DNA of 64,000 nt from Methylobacteriaceae bacterium. GTDB taxonomy: Bacteria > Pseudomonadota > Alphaproteobacteria > Rhizobiales > Beijerinckiaceae. Of the stretch, positions 35,111-43,294 are shown one piece after another (position 1 is the first letter of the stretch; the number at the start of each line of letters is the position of its first letter). Position numbers and translations under genes: made by a program. The stretch spans positions 1,043,001 to 1,107,000 of the forward strand of contig JACKJC010000001.1 of the NCBI GenBank assembly GCA_020638195.1, written 5' to 3'. The notes below the pieces were generated by a model. It worked only from the letters and a program-made list of their open reading frames with translations, was not told the origin of the DNA and searched no databases.

Positions 35111-36343
35111 TCACTTCGCCTTGAACGTATCCGTCAGGATCGGTCCGAACAGCACCCAGCGCTTGCCGTCGAACTTCATCATCTGGAACTGCTTGTTGAT
35201 GCGGTAGTCGTCCTTCTCGCCGGACGCCGTCATGCCGGGCAGGGCGAGATCAGGCCGGAAATCCGCGCCGATATTGGTCGCCTGCTTGATGATGTTGGCG
35301 CGCGTGAGATTGTCGCCGCACTGCTTCAGTACCTGGACGAGGAACTGCGCGGTCGAATAGCCGTAGGTCGAGATGCCGCTGTTGACATCCTCGGCCGGCG
35401 CATATTTCGCCATGAAGGCCTTGTAGGTCTTCATGCCGGCGTCGTCGGCCCATTGCGGATCGAGCGGGTCCTTGCCGTAGTTCACCGAAATGATGCCCTT
35501 GGCGTTGTCGAGGCCCGCGGGCACGAGCGTCTGGCTCACCGGCGTCGCGTTGATGTCGAGGATGTGCACGGGCTTCCAGCCCATTTCCGCCGCCTTCTTG
35601 ATCGCCTGCGCGCCGAACTTGGGCGTGGTGATATTGTAGAAGAGATCGGCGCCGGAGGCCTTCAGCTTCACCATCTGCGCATCGACGGTCGGGTCGGACA
35701 GTTCGTAGGGCGCCTCGGAAATGATCATCGAGGCCTTAGCCCCGAGCGCGTCCTTCAGCCCCTTCACATAGTCGCGGCCGAGGTCGTCGTTCTGGTAGAG
35801 GATGGCGATCTTGGCGTTCGGGTGGTTGGCCAGAATATATTGCGCGTAGATGTGGCCTTCCGACTGGTAGTTGGGATTGTAGGCGATCGTCCACGGGAAG
35901 TTCTTCGGGTCCGTGAAGCGGGTCGCGCCGGTCGCGGCGAGGAGCTGCGGGATCTTCTTGTCGTTCAGATATTTCTGCACGGCGGCGTTTGGCGGCGTGC
36001 CGATCAGCTGGAAGGTCGACAGCACCTCGTCGCTTTCGACGAGCTTGCGCACCTGCTCGACGGTCTTGGGCGGGTTGTAGGCGTCGTCGTACTGGATGAG
36101 GTTGATCTTGCGGCCGTTCACGCCGCCCTTTTCGTTGATCATCCTGATATAGGCGGCCTGGACCTTGCCGATCGCGCCATAGGCGGACGCCGGGCCGCTG
36201 AGCGGGATCGTCTGGCCGATCTTGATTTCCTTGTCGTTCGCGCCCGTGTCGTATTTCTTCTGCGCGAAAGCGCCGGTCGAAAGGGCTATACCCGCGGCGA
36301 GCGCGACAGCGCCCGCGAACCTGATTTGCGTCATGCGTTTCAA
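35111..36343 (-). CDS. Leu/Ile/Val-type periplasmic binding protein (HAAT family ABC receptor)
   Basis: This 410-residue Peripla_BP_6 receptor has a Sec signal peptide (cleavage after GAFA, about residue 27). Domain I opens IKIGQTIPLSGPASAYGAIG; GGVNGRKINLIQYDDAYNPPKT and ILYQNDDLGRDYVKGL are typical of receptors for branched amino acids, aromatic acids or amides. No permease or ATPase genes are adjacent, so it is an orphan receptor here. It ends at its own terminator. Confidence 0.9.
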   Translation of the reverse strand: MKRMTQIRFAGAVALAAGIALSTGAFAQKKYDTGANDKEIKIGQTIPLSGPASAYGAIGKVQAAYIRMINEKGGVNGRKINLIQYDDAYNPPKTVEQVRKLVESDEVLSTFQLIGTPPNAAVQKYLNDKKIPQLLAATGATRFTDPKNFPWTIAYNPNYQSEGHIYAQYILANHPNAKIAILYQNDDLGRDYVKGLKDALGAKASMIISEAPYELSDPTVDAQMVKLKASGADLFYNITTPKFGAQAIKKAAEMGWKPVHILDINATPVSQTLVPAGLDNAKGIISVNYGKDPLDPQWADDAGMKTYKAFMAKYAPAEDVNSGISTYGYSTAQFLVQVLKQCGDNLTRANIIKQATNIGADFRPDLALPGMTASGEKDDYRINKQFQMMKFDGKRWVLFGPILTDTFKAK

Positions 36344-36427
36344 CTCCCGAAGCGGGCGCGCGATGCTCTGCCGCGCGGCCTCGGCAGGGAGCCTAGCGTT
36401 ATTCGCGCCGGGCGCAAACGGCGTTTT

Positions 36428-37096
36428 TCAGCTCAGCAGCGCATAAGGTCCGCCGCGCTCCAGCGCCCGCCTGTAAGCAGGCCTTGCATGAATGCGAGCA
36501 AGAAAATCCTTCAAACGCGGATAGCGCCCGTCCAGCCCGCCGCGCGCCGCCGCGCCTTCCAGCGGAAAGCTCATCTGGATATCGGCGGCCGTCATATCCT
36601 CGCCCGCGAACCAGTCGCGGTTGGCGAGTTCGCCTTCGAGAAATTTCAGGATCTGGTCGAGTTGCGGCTGCACGAAGGTTTTCAGCGCTTTGTCCGTGAT
36701 CGCGCGCGCCACGGGTCGCACCAAGGCCGGCGCGCTGCTCGGCAGGCGTGAAAAAACGAGCTTCATCAGGAGCGGTGGCATCATCGAGCCCTCCGCGAAA
36801 TGCAGGTAGTAGCGATAGCGCAGCCGGTCGGGCGATCCTGCCGGCGGCTCGAAACGCCCGTTCCCGTAGGTCTCCACCAGATATTCGACGATCGCCCCGG
36901 ATTCCGCGACCGTGCGGTCGCCGTCGGTGACGACCGGCGACTTGCCGAGCGGATGGACGGCGCGCAATTCCGCCGGCGCCCGCATCGTCCTGGGATCGCG
37001 CTTGTAGAGCTTGATCTCGTAGGGCTCGCCCAGTTCCTCGAGCAGCCAGAGGATGCGCTGCGAGCGGGAGTTTTCGAGATGGTGCACGACGATCAT
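36428..37096 (-). CDS. Glutathione S-transferase family protein
   Basis: This 222-residue cytoplasmic protein has a thioredoxin-like N-terminal domain (about 1-80). It includes HHLENSRSQRILWLLEELG, the cis-Pro in GKSPVV and the glutathione-binding AESGAIVEYL. A helical C-terminal domain has DWFAGEDMTAADIQMSFPL. The Ser in NSRSQ is the likely activating residue. The start is the ATG giving MIVVHHLENS. The substrate is unknown. Confidence 0.88.
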   Translation of the reverse strand: MIVVHHLENSRSQRILWLLEELGEPYEIKLYKRDPRTMRAPAELRAVHPLGKSPVVTDGDRTVAESGAIVEYLVETYGNGRFEPPAGSPDRLRYRYYLHFAEGSMMPPLLMKLVFSRLPSSAPALVRPVARAITDKALKTFVQPQLDQILKFLEGELANRDWFAGEDMTAADIQMSFPLEGAAARGGLDGRYPRLKDFLARIHARPAYRRALERGGPYALLS

Positions 37097-37108
37097 GAAA
37101 ACTCCCGC

Positions 37109-37182
37109 TGTCATGCCCGCGCGCGGGCGTCACCTATACGATCTGTCAGCGGCTCTGGATCCCCGCTTTCGCGGGGATGACA
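37109..37182. repeat. Short palindromic element related to repeat family B
   Basis: It opens TGTCATGCCCGCGCGCGGGC and closes CCGCTTTCGCGGGGATGACA, with the shared inner GGCTCTGGATCC. It is shorter and more diverged than the other B copies. It lies between the SSADH and GST genes. Confidence 0.65.
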
Positions 37183-37191
37183 ATGCGAGGC

Positions 37192-38637
37192 TCAGACGTT
37201 CGCCTGCGTCACGAACTTCGTGTTCAGGTAAGCCTCGATCGCTTCCAGACCGCCTTCGGAACCGTAGCCCGAATCCTTCATGCCGCCGAACGGCACTTCC
37301 GGCAGTGACAGGCCGTGGTGGTTGATCGACAGCATGCCGCTCTCGACATCCTGCGACAGCGCGGCCGCCGTCCTGGCGGAGCGCGTATAGGCGTAGGCCG
37401 CCAGCCCGTAGGGCAGGCGGTTGGCCTCGGTCACGACCTCCTCATAACTCGAGAAACGCGCGACCGGCGCGAGCGGGCCGAACGGCTCCTCGTTGAGGAT
37501 GCGCGCGTCGCCCGGCACATTGGTCAGCACTGTCGGCTCGAAGAAGAAGCCCTCGTTGCCGATGCGCTTGCCGCCGGTTTCGATCTTCGCGCCGCGCTGC
37601 GTGGCGTCGGCGACGAAGCCTTCCATGGCGTCGACGCGACGCTGGCTGACGAGCGCGCCCATCTTCGAGTCCGGATCGATGCCAGGCCCGACCTTGATCG
37701 CGCGCACGGTCTCGACGAACTGCGTCAAAAACTCGTCATAGACGCCGTCCTGCACCAGAAAGCGCGTCGGCGCGACGCAGACCTGGCCGGCGTTGCGGAA
37801 CTTGTTGGCGGCGAGAATGCTGACCGCGCTCTTCACGTCGGCGTCGTCGAAAACGATCGCCGGCGCATGGCCGCCGAGCTCCATGGTGACGCGCTTCATG
37901 TGCGCGCCGGCGAGCGAAGCCAGATGCTTGCCGACCACGGTCGAGCCGGTGAAGCTGATCTTGCGGATGACCGGATGAGGAATGAGGTATTCCGAGACCT
38001 CGTGCGGCACGCCGAACACGAGATTGACGACGCCCGCAGGCACGCCGCCGTCGACATAGGCGCGGAAAAGTTCGGCGCAGGAAGCCGGCGTATCCTCGGG
38101 TCCCTTGACGATGATCGAGCAACCGGCGGCGACCGCCGCCGACACCTTGCGCACCGCCTGGTTGATCGGGAAATTCCACGGCGTGAAGGCCGCGACCGGC
38201 CCGACAGGCTCCTTGATCACGAGCTGTTCGATATTGCTCATGCGCGCCGGCACGATACGCCCGTAGGTCCGCCGCGCCTCCTCCGCGAACCAGTCGATGA
38301 GATCGGCGGCGAGATTGGTTTCGAGCAACGCCTCGCCGACCGGCTTGCCCTGTTCGAGCGACATGATCCGCGCCGTCTCCGGCGCGCGCTGACGCATGAT
38401 CTCTGCGACCTTGCGCATCGTCTTGTAGCGCTCGAAGGCGGATACTTTCTTCCACTGGTCAAAGCCTTTTTGCGCAGCGGCCAAGGCGCGGTCGAGATCG
38501 GCCTTGGAGGCGTGCGGCACGGTCCCGATCGACTGGCCGGTCGCGGGATTGAGAATGTCCTGAGCTTTGCCGGATGTGCCGTCTGTCCATTCGCCGTCGA
38601 TCAGCATCTGGACTTTGGGGTAGGCGGTATTGGTCAT
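37192..38637 (-). CDS. NAD(P)-dependent aldehyde dehydrogenase, succinate-semialdehyde type
   Basis: This 481-residue enzyme has AFTPWNFP, catalytic Glu in TMELGGHAPAIVF, catalytic Cys in NAGQVCVAPTRF, and EEPFGPLAPV. Closest in pattern to succinate-semialdehyde or alpha-ketoglutaric-semialdehyde dehydrogenases; the exact substrate is not set by sequence. I start at MTNTAYPKVQ because AAAGGA sits eight bases before it. The alternative ATG six codons earlier has no better ribosome site. Confidence 0.88.
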   Translation of the reverse strand: MTNTAYPKVQMLIDGEWTDGTSGKAQDILNPATGQSIGTVPHASKADLDRALAAAQKGFDQWKKVSAFERYKTMRKVAEIMRQRAPETARIMSLEQGKPVGEALLETNLAADLIDWFAEEARRTYGRIVPARMSNIEQLVIKEPVGPVAAFTPWNFPINQAVRKVSAAVAAGCSIIVKGPEDTPASCAELFRAYVDGGVPAGVVNLVFGVPHEVSEYLIPHPVIRKISFTGSTVVGKHLASLAGAHMKRVTMELGGHAPAIVFDDADVKSAVSILAANKFRNAGQVCVAPTRFLVQDGVYDEFLTQFVETVRAIKVGPGIDPDSKMGALVSQRRVDAMEGFVADATQRGAKIETGGKRIGNEGFFFEPTVLTNVPGDARILNEEPFGPLAPVARFSSYEEVVTEANRLPYGLAAYAYTRSARTAAALSQDVESGMLSINHHGLSLPEVPFGGMKDSGYGSEGGLEAIEAYLNTKFVTQANV

Positions 38638-38704
38638 GGATTGGTCCTTTTGCATTTCCCAGTGATCGCGCGTCGGCGCGAACTCATGTGGAAGAAATGT
38701 AGCG

Positions 38705-38800
38705 TGTCATCCCGGACGGCCCGAGAGGCCGATACGGGACCCAGCTTCGACTGCTGCTGTCTGGATCCCGGCTCTGCGCTTCGCTTCGGCCGGGATGACA
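38705..38800. repeat. Palindromic repeat family B, copy 3
   Basis: It opens TGTCATCCCGGACGGCCCG and closes CTTCGGCCGGGATGACA with the inner CTGGATCCCGGCTCT shared with copy 2. It lies between the esterase and SSADH genes, both on the minus strand. Confidence 0.9.
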
Positions 38801-38826
38801 GGGGTGCGCACATCATAGCGCCGCGC

Positions 38827-39774
38827 TCACCCCGCCGTCGAAAACGCATAGCGCAACGACGCGGCCGCCATTTCGAGCGCGGCGTCGGCGGCGCGCACGA
38901 CCTTGCCCCAGGTGAGGAAGCCGTGCAGCTGGTCGTTCATGTCGAGATGCCAGACGCGCACGCCGGCTGCCTCCAGCTTGTGCGCGTAGTCGCGGCCCTC
39001 GTCGCACAGGGGATCGTGCCGAGCGGTGAGGATGAAGGCGGAGGCCACGCCCTCGTGCGAGGGCGCGTGCAGCGGCGAGGCGCGCCAGTCGCCATGCTCG
39101 TGGTCGCCGGCCATATAATGATCGCGGAACCAGCGGGCGATTTTCGGCGATAGCGGATAATCGTCGGGCACGCGACCGAAGGAGGGCGCTTCCATCTTCA
39201 TGTCGACGGCGGGATAGAGCAGCAATTGATGGACGAACTTCGGCGCCACGCCGTCGCGCGCCATCAAGGCCAGCACGGCGGAAATATTGCCGCCGGCGCT
39301 GTCGCCGCCGATCGCCATTTTTTCCGTGTCGACGCCGAGCGCGGCGCCCTGGTCGGCGACAAATTGGGCCGCCGCGAGCGAATCCTCGATCGCCGCCGGG
39401 AATTTGTGTTCCGGCCCCATCCGGTAGTCGATCGCGACGACGATGCAGCGCGCGTCGTTGGCGAGCTTGCGGCAGACATAGTCGTGCGTGTCGAGATCGC
39501 CGATCACCCAGCCGCCGCCATGGGCGAAAATCAGCGTGGGGGCGGGGCCGGCGGCGAGCCCCCTGCCGCGATAGAGGCGCAGCGGGATCGGCCCGTGCGC
39601 GCCGGGCGCCGCCAGATCGCGAACTTCCGCGACGTCCGGCAGGTCGGGCTGGAGCAGGGCCCGCCCCGCGAGATAGGCCGTGCGCGCCTCCGGCGGGCTC
39701 AAGGTGTGCAACGGTGGCCGGCCGGCCGCCTTGAGCATGGCCAGCAGATTCTGCGCGTCGGGATCGATGGGCAT
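38827..39774 (-). CDS. Alpha/beta hydrolase, hormone-sensitive-lipase family esterase
   Basis: This 315-residue hydrolase has the oxyanion motif FAHGGGWVIG, nucleophile elbow GGDSAGGNIS, and acid and histidine in ARHDPLCDEG and DQLHGFLTW. There is no signal peptide, so it is cytoplasmic. The family cleaves short acyl esters. No terminator-like structure is seen between it and the SSADH gene except repeat B copy 3. Confidence 0.9.
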   Translation of the reverse strand: MPIDPDAQNLLAMLKAAGRPPLHTLSPPEARTAYLAGRALLQPDLPDVAEVRDLAAPGAHGPIPLRLYRGRGLAAGPAPTLIFAHGGGWVIGDLDTHDYVCRKLANDARCIVVAIDYRMGPEHKFPAAIEDSLAAAQFVADQGAALGVDTEKMAIGGDSAGGNISAVLALMARDGVAPKFVHQLLLYPAVDMKMEAPSFGRVPDDYPLSPKIARWFRDHYMAGDHEHGDWRASPLHAPSHEGVASAFILTARHDPLCDEGRDYAHKLEAAGVRVWHLDMNDQLHGFLTWGKVVRAADAALEMAAASLRYAFSTAG

Positions 39775-39851
39775 TGGGCGTCCTTGTTCGTTTCCTCACG
39801 AACAATCCGCCACAAAGCCCGGGCCGGGGCAAGCGGCCCGCGCAAGCGCAA

Positions 39852-39937
39852 GAAAAAAGGGCCACCGGCAAGCCGGCGGCCCAAGTCTAGGGAGGAAACG
39901 CCCAAGGAGGGCTAGCAACGAGGGAGGCTCGTTGCAT
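39852..39937 (-). ncRNA. Predicted anti-Shine-Dalgarno small RNA
   Basis: A transcript of about 86 nt is predicted. Hairpin 1 has stem GCAACGAG/CUCGUUGC (39915-39935) with loop CCUCC. Hairpin 2 has stem GCCC/GGGC with loop UCCUU (39900-39912). A single-stranded GUUUCCUCCC follows, then a terminator (39859-39882) ending in U6. All three exposed segments complement ribosome binding sites. A canonical promoter lies at 39945-39973. The layout resembles the cuckoo/alpha-r14 class of alphaproteobacterial small RNAs; whether it belongs to a named family I cannot test. No credible protein is encoded on this strand. Confidence 0.75.
39859..39882 (-). terminator. Terminator of the small RNA
   Basis: The 11-bp arms carry one mismatch around a two-base gap: GGGCCGCCGGC, TT, GCCGGTGGCCC on the minus strand. 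They are followed directly by TTTTTT. Confidence 0.85.
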
Positions 39938-39944
39938 GAAGACG

Positions 39945-39973
39945 AAACTATGGTGCGCCGCACAAAATGTCAA
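39945..39973 (-). promoter_or_regulatory. Sigma70-type promoter of the small RNA
   Basis: On the minus strand TTGACA (39968-39973), a 17-bp spacer and TAGTTT (39945-39950) place the start near 39937. This is the best consensus match I found in the window. The wider gene-free stretch 39775-40182 also holds an inverted repeat GCCAATCG/CGATTGGC (40004-40033) and the operator at 40116. Confidence 0.8.
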
Positions 39974-40115
39974 GCGGTTTCGATATGAACTTTTGGAGGA
40001 GGAGCCAATCGTCCCACGCCGTGGCCGATTGGCCACATTTGCCGGTTTGACGTCCGCGCACAATGCGTGAAGCTGGACGACAGAGGCAGAGCGCGGCTTG
40101 CGTTCGGCAAATTTA

Positions 40116-40130
40116 GTTATACAATATAAC
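40116..40130 (+). promoter_or_regulatory. Palindromic operator upstream of the CoA ligase gene
   Basis: A perfect inverted repeat GTTATA-CAA-TATAAC in otherwise GC-rich DNA, 52 bp before the ligase start. It is likely overlapping its promoter. The form suits a MarR-type regulator, which commonly controls hydroxycinnamate genes; a MarR gene is at 48772-49332 (inference). Confidence 0.55.
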
Positions 40131-40182
40131 AAAAGTCGCGACGGCGCCCGGATCGGACCAGAGTGCGCTGCGGGAGGGGACA

Positions 40183-42012
40183 ATGTCTATCAAGGAGCGC
40201 GCGGTCGAGCTCGGACCGCAGGATGTCGAGATCGACCGTCACAAGAATGGCATCATCTACGCGCGCAGCCCGCACGCGCTCGGCGACGTCCCGCGCACCA
40301 TCACTACGCCCCTGCTTAAATGGGCGAAGGAAACGCCCGATGCGATCATGGTCGCCCAGCGTGGCGCCGACGGCGAATGGCGCAAGCTCACCTACGCGCA
40401 ATTCGTCGCCCGCATGGAGGGCGTCGCCGCCGCGCTTCTCGCGCGCGGACTGTCGCAGGATCGCCCCATCGCCATTCTCTCGGGCAATTCGATCGAGCAT
40501 CTGCTGCTGCTCGTCGCCGGCATGCATGTCGGCGTGCCCGTCGCGCCGATCTCGACCGCCTATTCGCTGGTCTCCAGCGATTACGGCAAGCTGCGCTACG
40601 TGCTCGACCTGCTCACGCCCGGCCTGATCTTCGCCGACGACGGCGCGGCCTACGGCAAGGCGCTCAAGGCAGTGGCCCCGAAGGCCGAGATTGTGACGCT
40701 GAACGGCGGCGCGGACCTCGGCGCGACAGCTTTCGAATCGCTCGATGTCGATGCGCCCGAAAAGGTCGCCGCCGCTCATGCGGCGGTCGGTCCGGACACG
40801 ATCGCGAAAATCCTGTTCACCTCCGGGTCGACCGGCATGCCCAAGGGCGTCATCAACCCGCAGCGCATGATCTGCGCCGACATCGCGCAGGCCGCCTTCG
40901 CTATGGCTGCAATCCGCGAGCCGCAGACGCTGGTCGACTGGCTGCCGTGGAACCACACGTTCGGCTCCAACCAGAACGTTCACCTCGTCCTCTATTCCGG
41001 CGGCACGCTCCATATCGACGACGGCAAGCCGACGCCCGGCGCCTTCGACGCCACGATCCGTAATCTCAAGGAGATCGCGCCGACCTGCTATTTCAACGTG
41101 CCGAAGGGTTTCGAATTGCTCGCGCATCGCCTCGGCGAGGACGAGCAATTGCGCAAGAATTTCTTCAGCCGCGTGAAATTCTTCATGTACGCCGGCGCGA
41201 GCCTGCCGCAGCACGTCTGGGATGCGCTGGAGCGCCTCGCGCATGAGACGATCGGCCAGAAAATCCGCATCGTCACCGGCCTCGGCGCCACGGAAACCGG
41301 CCCGAGCGTCACCTTCGTCACACGCGGCGAGGTGAAGGCCGGCATGATCGGCACGCCCGTACCCGGCTGCGAGATCAAGCTCGTGCCGAATGTCGGCAAG
41401 CTCGAATTGCGCGTGCGCGGCCCCAACGTCACGCCGGGCTACTGGCGTCAGCCCGAGGCGACCGCGGCGGCCTTCGACGAGGAAGGCTTCTACAAGATGG
41501 GCGACGCCATCCGCTTCGTCGACCCCGAGGATCCGCAAAAGGGCTTCGCCTTCGACGGTCGCGTCAGCGAGGATTTCAAGTTGATGACCGGCACCTGGGT
41601 CAGCGTCGGCAATCTGCGCATGTCGATGATCTCGACATTCGCGCCCTTCCTGCGCGACGCCGTCATCGCCGGCCACGACCGCGAGCAGATCGCGGCCATT
41701 CTGCTGCTCGATCCCGACGGTTGCCGTGCGAAATTCCCCGATCTGGCGGACACCCAGCCCGCCACGCTCGCCGCGCACGAGGGGCTTCGCGCCGCGCTCG
41801 CGGAAAAGCTGAAGCTGTTCCAGTCGAAGTCGACGGGCTCCTCGACCCGCGTCGCCCGCGTGATTGTTCTCGACGAGCAACCCTCGATCGATCATGGCGA
41901 GGTGACGGACAAGGGCTCGATCAACCAGCGCGCCGCGCTCGCCCATCGCGACGGGCTGGTGCGGGAACTCTACGGCGAAAAGCCGTCCGATCGCGTCATT
42001 TCAGCGCGATAG
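40183..42012 (+). CDS. Feruloyl-CoA synthase-like acyl-CoA ligase
   Basis: This 609-residue AMP-forming ligase has LFTSGSTGMPKGV (ATP loop), VTGLGATETGPS, and the C-terminal DHGEVTDKGSINQRA, which carries the catalytic-lysine region. The N-terminal VPRTITTPLLKWA and LVDWLPWNHTFGSNQNVHL are typical of the feruloyl-CoA synthase family. It would activate ferulate or related aryl/acyl acids with ATP and CoA. No vanillin-forming hydratase is adjacent. Instead two membrane acyltransferases follow on the same strand. GGGAGGGG precedes the ATG. Confidence 0.85.
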   Translation: MSIKERAVELGPQDVEIDRHKNGIIYARSPHALGDVPRTITTPLLKWAKETPDAIMVAQRGADGEWRKLTYAQFVARMEGVAAALLARGLSQDRPIAILSGNSIEHLLLLVAGMHVGVPVAPISTAYSLVSSDYGKLRYVLDLLTPGLIFADDGAAYGKALKAVAPKAEIVTLNGGADLGATAFESLDVDAPEKVAAAHAAVGPDTIAKILFTSGSTGMPKGVINPQRMICADIAQAAFAMAAIREPQTLVDWLPWNHTFGSNQNVHLVLYSGGTLHIDDGKPTPGAFDATIRNLKEIAPTCYFNVPKGFELLAHRLGEDEQLRKNFFSRVKFFMYAGASLPQHVWDALERLAHETIGQKIRIVTGLGATETGPSVTFVTRGEVKAGMIGTPVPGCEIKLVPNVGKLELRVRGPNVTPGYWRQPEATAAAFDEEGFYKMGDAIRFVDPEDPQKGFAFDGRVSEDFKLMTGTWVSVGNLRMSMISTFAPFLRDAVIAGHDREQIAAILLLDPDGCRAKFPDLADTQPATLAAHEGLRAALAEKLKLFQSKSTGSSTRVARVIVLDEQPSIDHGEVTDKGSINQRAALAHRDGLVRELYGEKPSDRVISAR

Positions 42013-42021
42013 GGCGTCGCG

Positions 42022-42061
42022 CGCGCCGGGGGCCTCCGATTGGTTTGGAGTTCCCGGCGCG
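42022..42061. other. Nested hairpin after the CoA ligase gene
   Basis: CGCGCCGGG pairs with CCCGGCGCG, enclosing a second pairing CTCC/GGAG. No T-run follows, so it is not a simple terminator; it may lower read-through or protect the upstream mRNA end. Confidence 0.4.
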
Positions 42062-42082
42062 AGCGACTATAGAAGCCCGGCC

Positions 42083-43294
42083 TTGAAGACCCTTGGACCA
42101 TCCGATACCGCCGCATCGGCGGCCGCGCGCGTTGCGCCCGCTGGGGCGGAGGATACGCAGGCGCTCGACGCCCGCGCGCACGATCGCAAGGCCGCTTCCG
42201 CCCGCATCGAATTCGCCAACACCCTGCGCGGCGTCGCCGCCATGTCGGTCATCTTCGCCCATCTCGGCAACACGTTCTGGCACTGGCCGACGCTGGTCGA
42301 ATGGCTGACCGGCATAACGTGGGTTTCCGCGAAGCCCTCGACCTATTCCTACATTGTTCCATCCACGCTCGGCAGCTGGGGCGTGTCGCTGTTCTTCGTC
42401 ATCAGCGGCTTCGTCATTCCCTATTCGCTCGAGCGCTACAGCGTGAAGGGATTTCTCGTCGGGCGCCTGTGGCGCATCTGGCCGACATGCTGGGTCGGAC
42501 TGTCTATCACGGTCGCCTCCGTCGTGATCGGCGTCCACTTCATGGGCGGCGCCGTGCCCTTCACCTTCCGCGACGCGATCACCCACTTCTTCCCGCCTTT
42601 CGCGGCGATCGCGGATTCCAAGCAGATCGATTCGGTGATGTGGACGCTCGAAATCGAGATGTTCTTCTACATCGTCTGCGCCTTCGCGGCGGCGCGCCTT
42701 CGCGACGGCCACTGGACGCTCTGGCTTTATCCGCTCGGCGTCCTGGCGCTCTGGGCCGGCGTCGATCTCGTGGTGGCCTACGCGCAGGCGGATCATCCCG
42801 TCCTCGTGCGTCGCCTGACCTATTTTGATCTCGATCCTCCCTATATCGCCTTCATGTTCTGTGGCGTCGCGCTCAATCTCTACCAGCGCGGCAAGCTCGG
42901 CCTGCCCGGCGCGGTCGTCGCGATCGCGGTGTTCTGGAGCCTGTTCGCGCTCACCCAGAGCTACGGTCACATGGCCGCGAAATCGAGCGCGGGCCTCTTC
43001 GCCGCGGGCCTGGCGGTGTTCATCGTCTGCATGACGGCGCAGCGCTGGTTCGGCCGGGTCCGCATTCTTCGCTTCTTCAGCGACATTTCCTATCCGATCT
43101 ACATCATTCATGGCGTCGCCGGTTACGTGATGCTGCACGCCATGATGCGCGCCGGCTGGAACTCGGACGTCGCTACGACCATCGTCATCGCCGTCATGAT
43201 CGGCCTCGCCTGGATCGTCCATCGCTTCGTCGAGCAGCCCACGCACCGCATTGGCCAGCGCTACGCGCGCCGCTTCAGCGAGGGGATGCGATGA
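42083..43294 (+). CDS. Acyltransferase 3 family membrane protein (tandem copy 1)
   Basis: This 403-residue protein has about ten membrane helices. The family signature is present: ARIEFANTLRGVAAMSVIFAH (Arg and the active-site His), FFVISGFVIPYSLERY, GRLWRIWPTCW and SVMWTLEIEMFFY. These enzymes transfer acyl groups from the cytoplasmic side to sugars or lipids facing the periplasm. An unusual 40-residue Ala-rich leader precedes the first helix. The start is a TTG without a clear ribosome site. It overlaps the next gene by ATGA. Confidence 0.88.
   Translation: MKTLGPSDTAASAAARVAPAGAEDTQALDARAHDRKAASARIEFANTLRGVAAMSVIFAHLGNTFWHWPTLVEWLTGITWVSAKPSTYSYIVPSTLGSWGVSLFFVISGFVIPYSLERYSVKGFLVGRLWRIWPTCWVGLSITVASVVIGVHFMGGAVPFTFRDAITHFFPPFAAIADSKQIDSVMWTLEIEMFFYIVCAFAAARLRDGHWTLWLYPLGVLALWAGVDLVVAYAQADHPVLVRRLTYFDLDPPYIAFMFCGVALNLYQRGKLGLPGAVVAIAVFWSLFALTQSYGHMAAKSSAGLFAAGLAVFIVCMTAQRWFGRVRILRFFSDISYPIYIIHGVAGYVMLHAMMRAGWNSDVATTIVIAVMIGLAWIVHRFVEQPTHRIGQRYARRFSEGMR

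Noticed and set aside
39887..40183. 98-codon minus-strand open frame in the gene-free gap
   Set aside because: It runs through the small RNA promoter, hairpins and a PPPS-like low-complexity end; no motif or ribosome site.
42022..42061. Terminator after the CoA ligase gene
   Set aside because: The nested hairpin has no T-run on either strand, so it is reported as a structure only.
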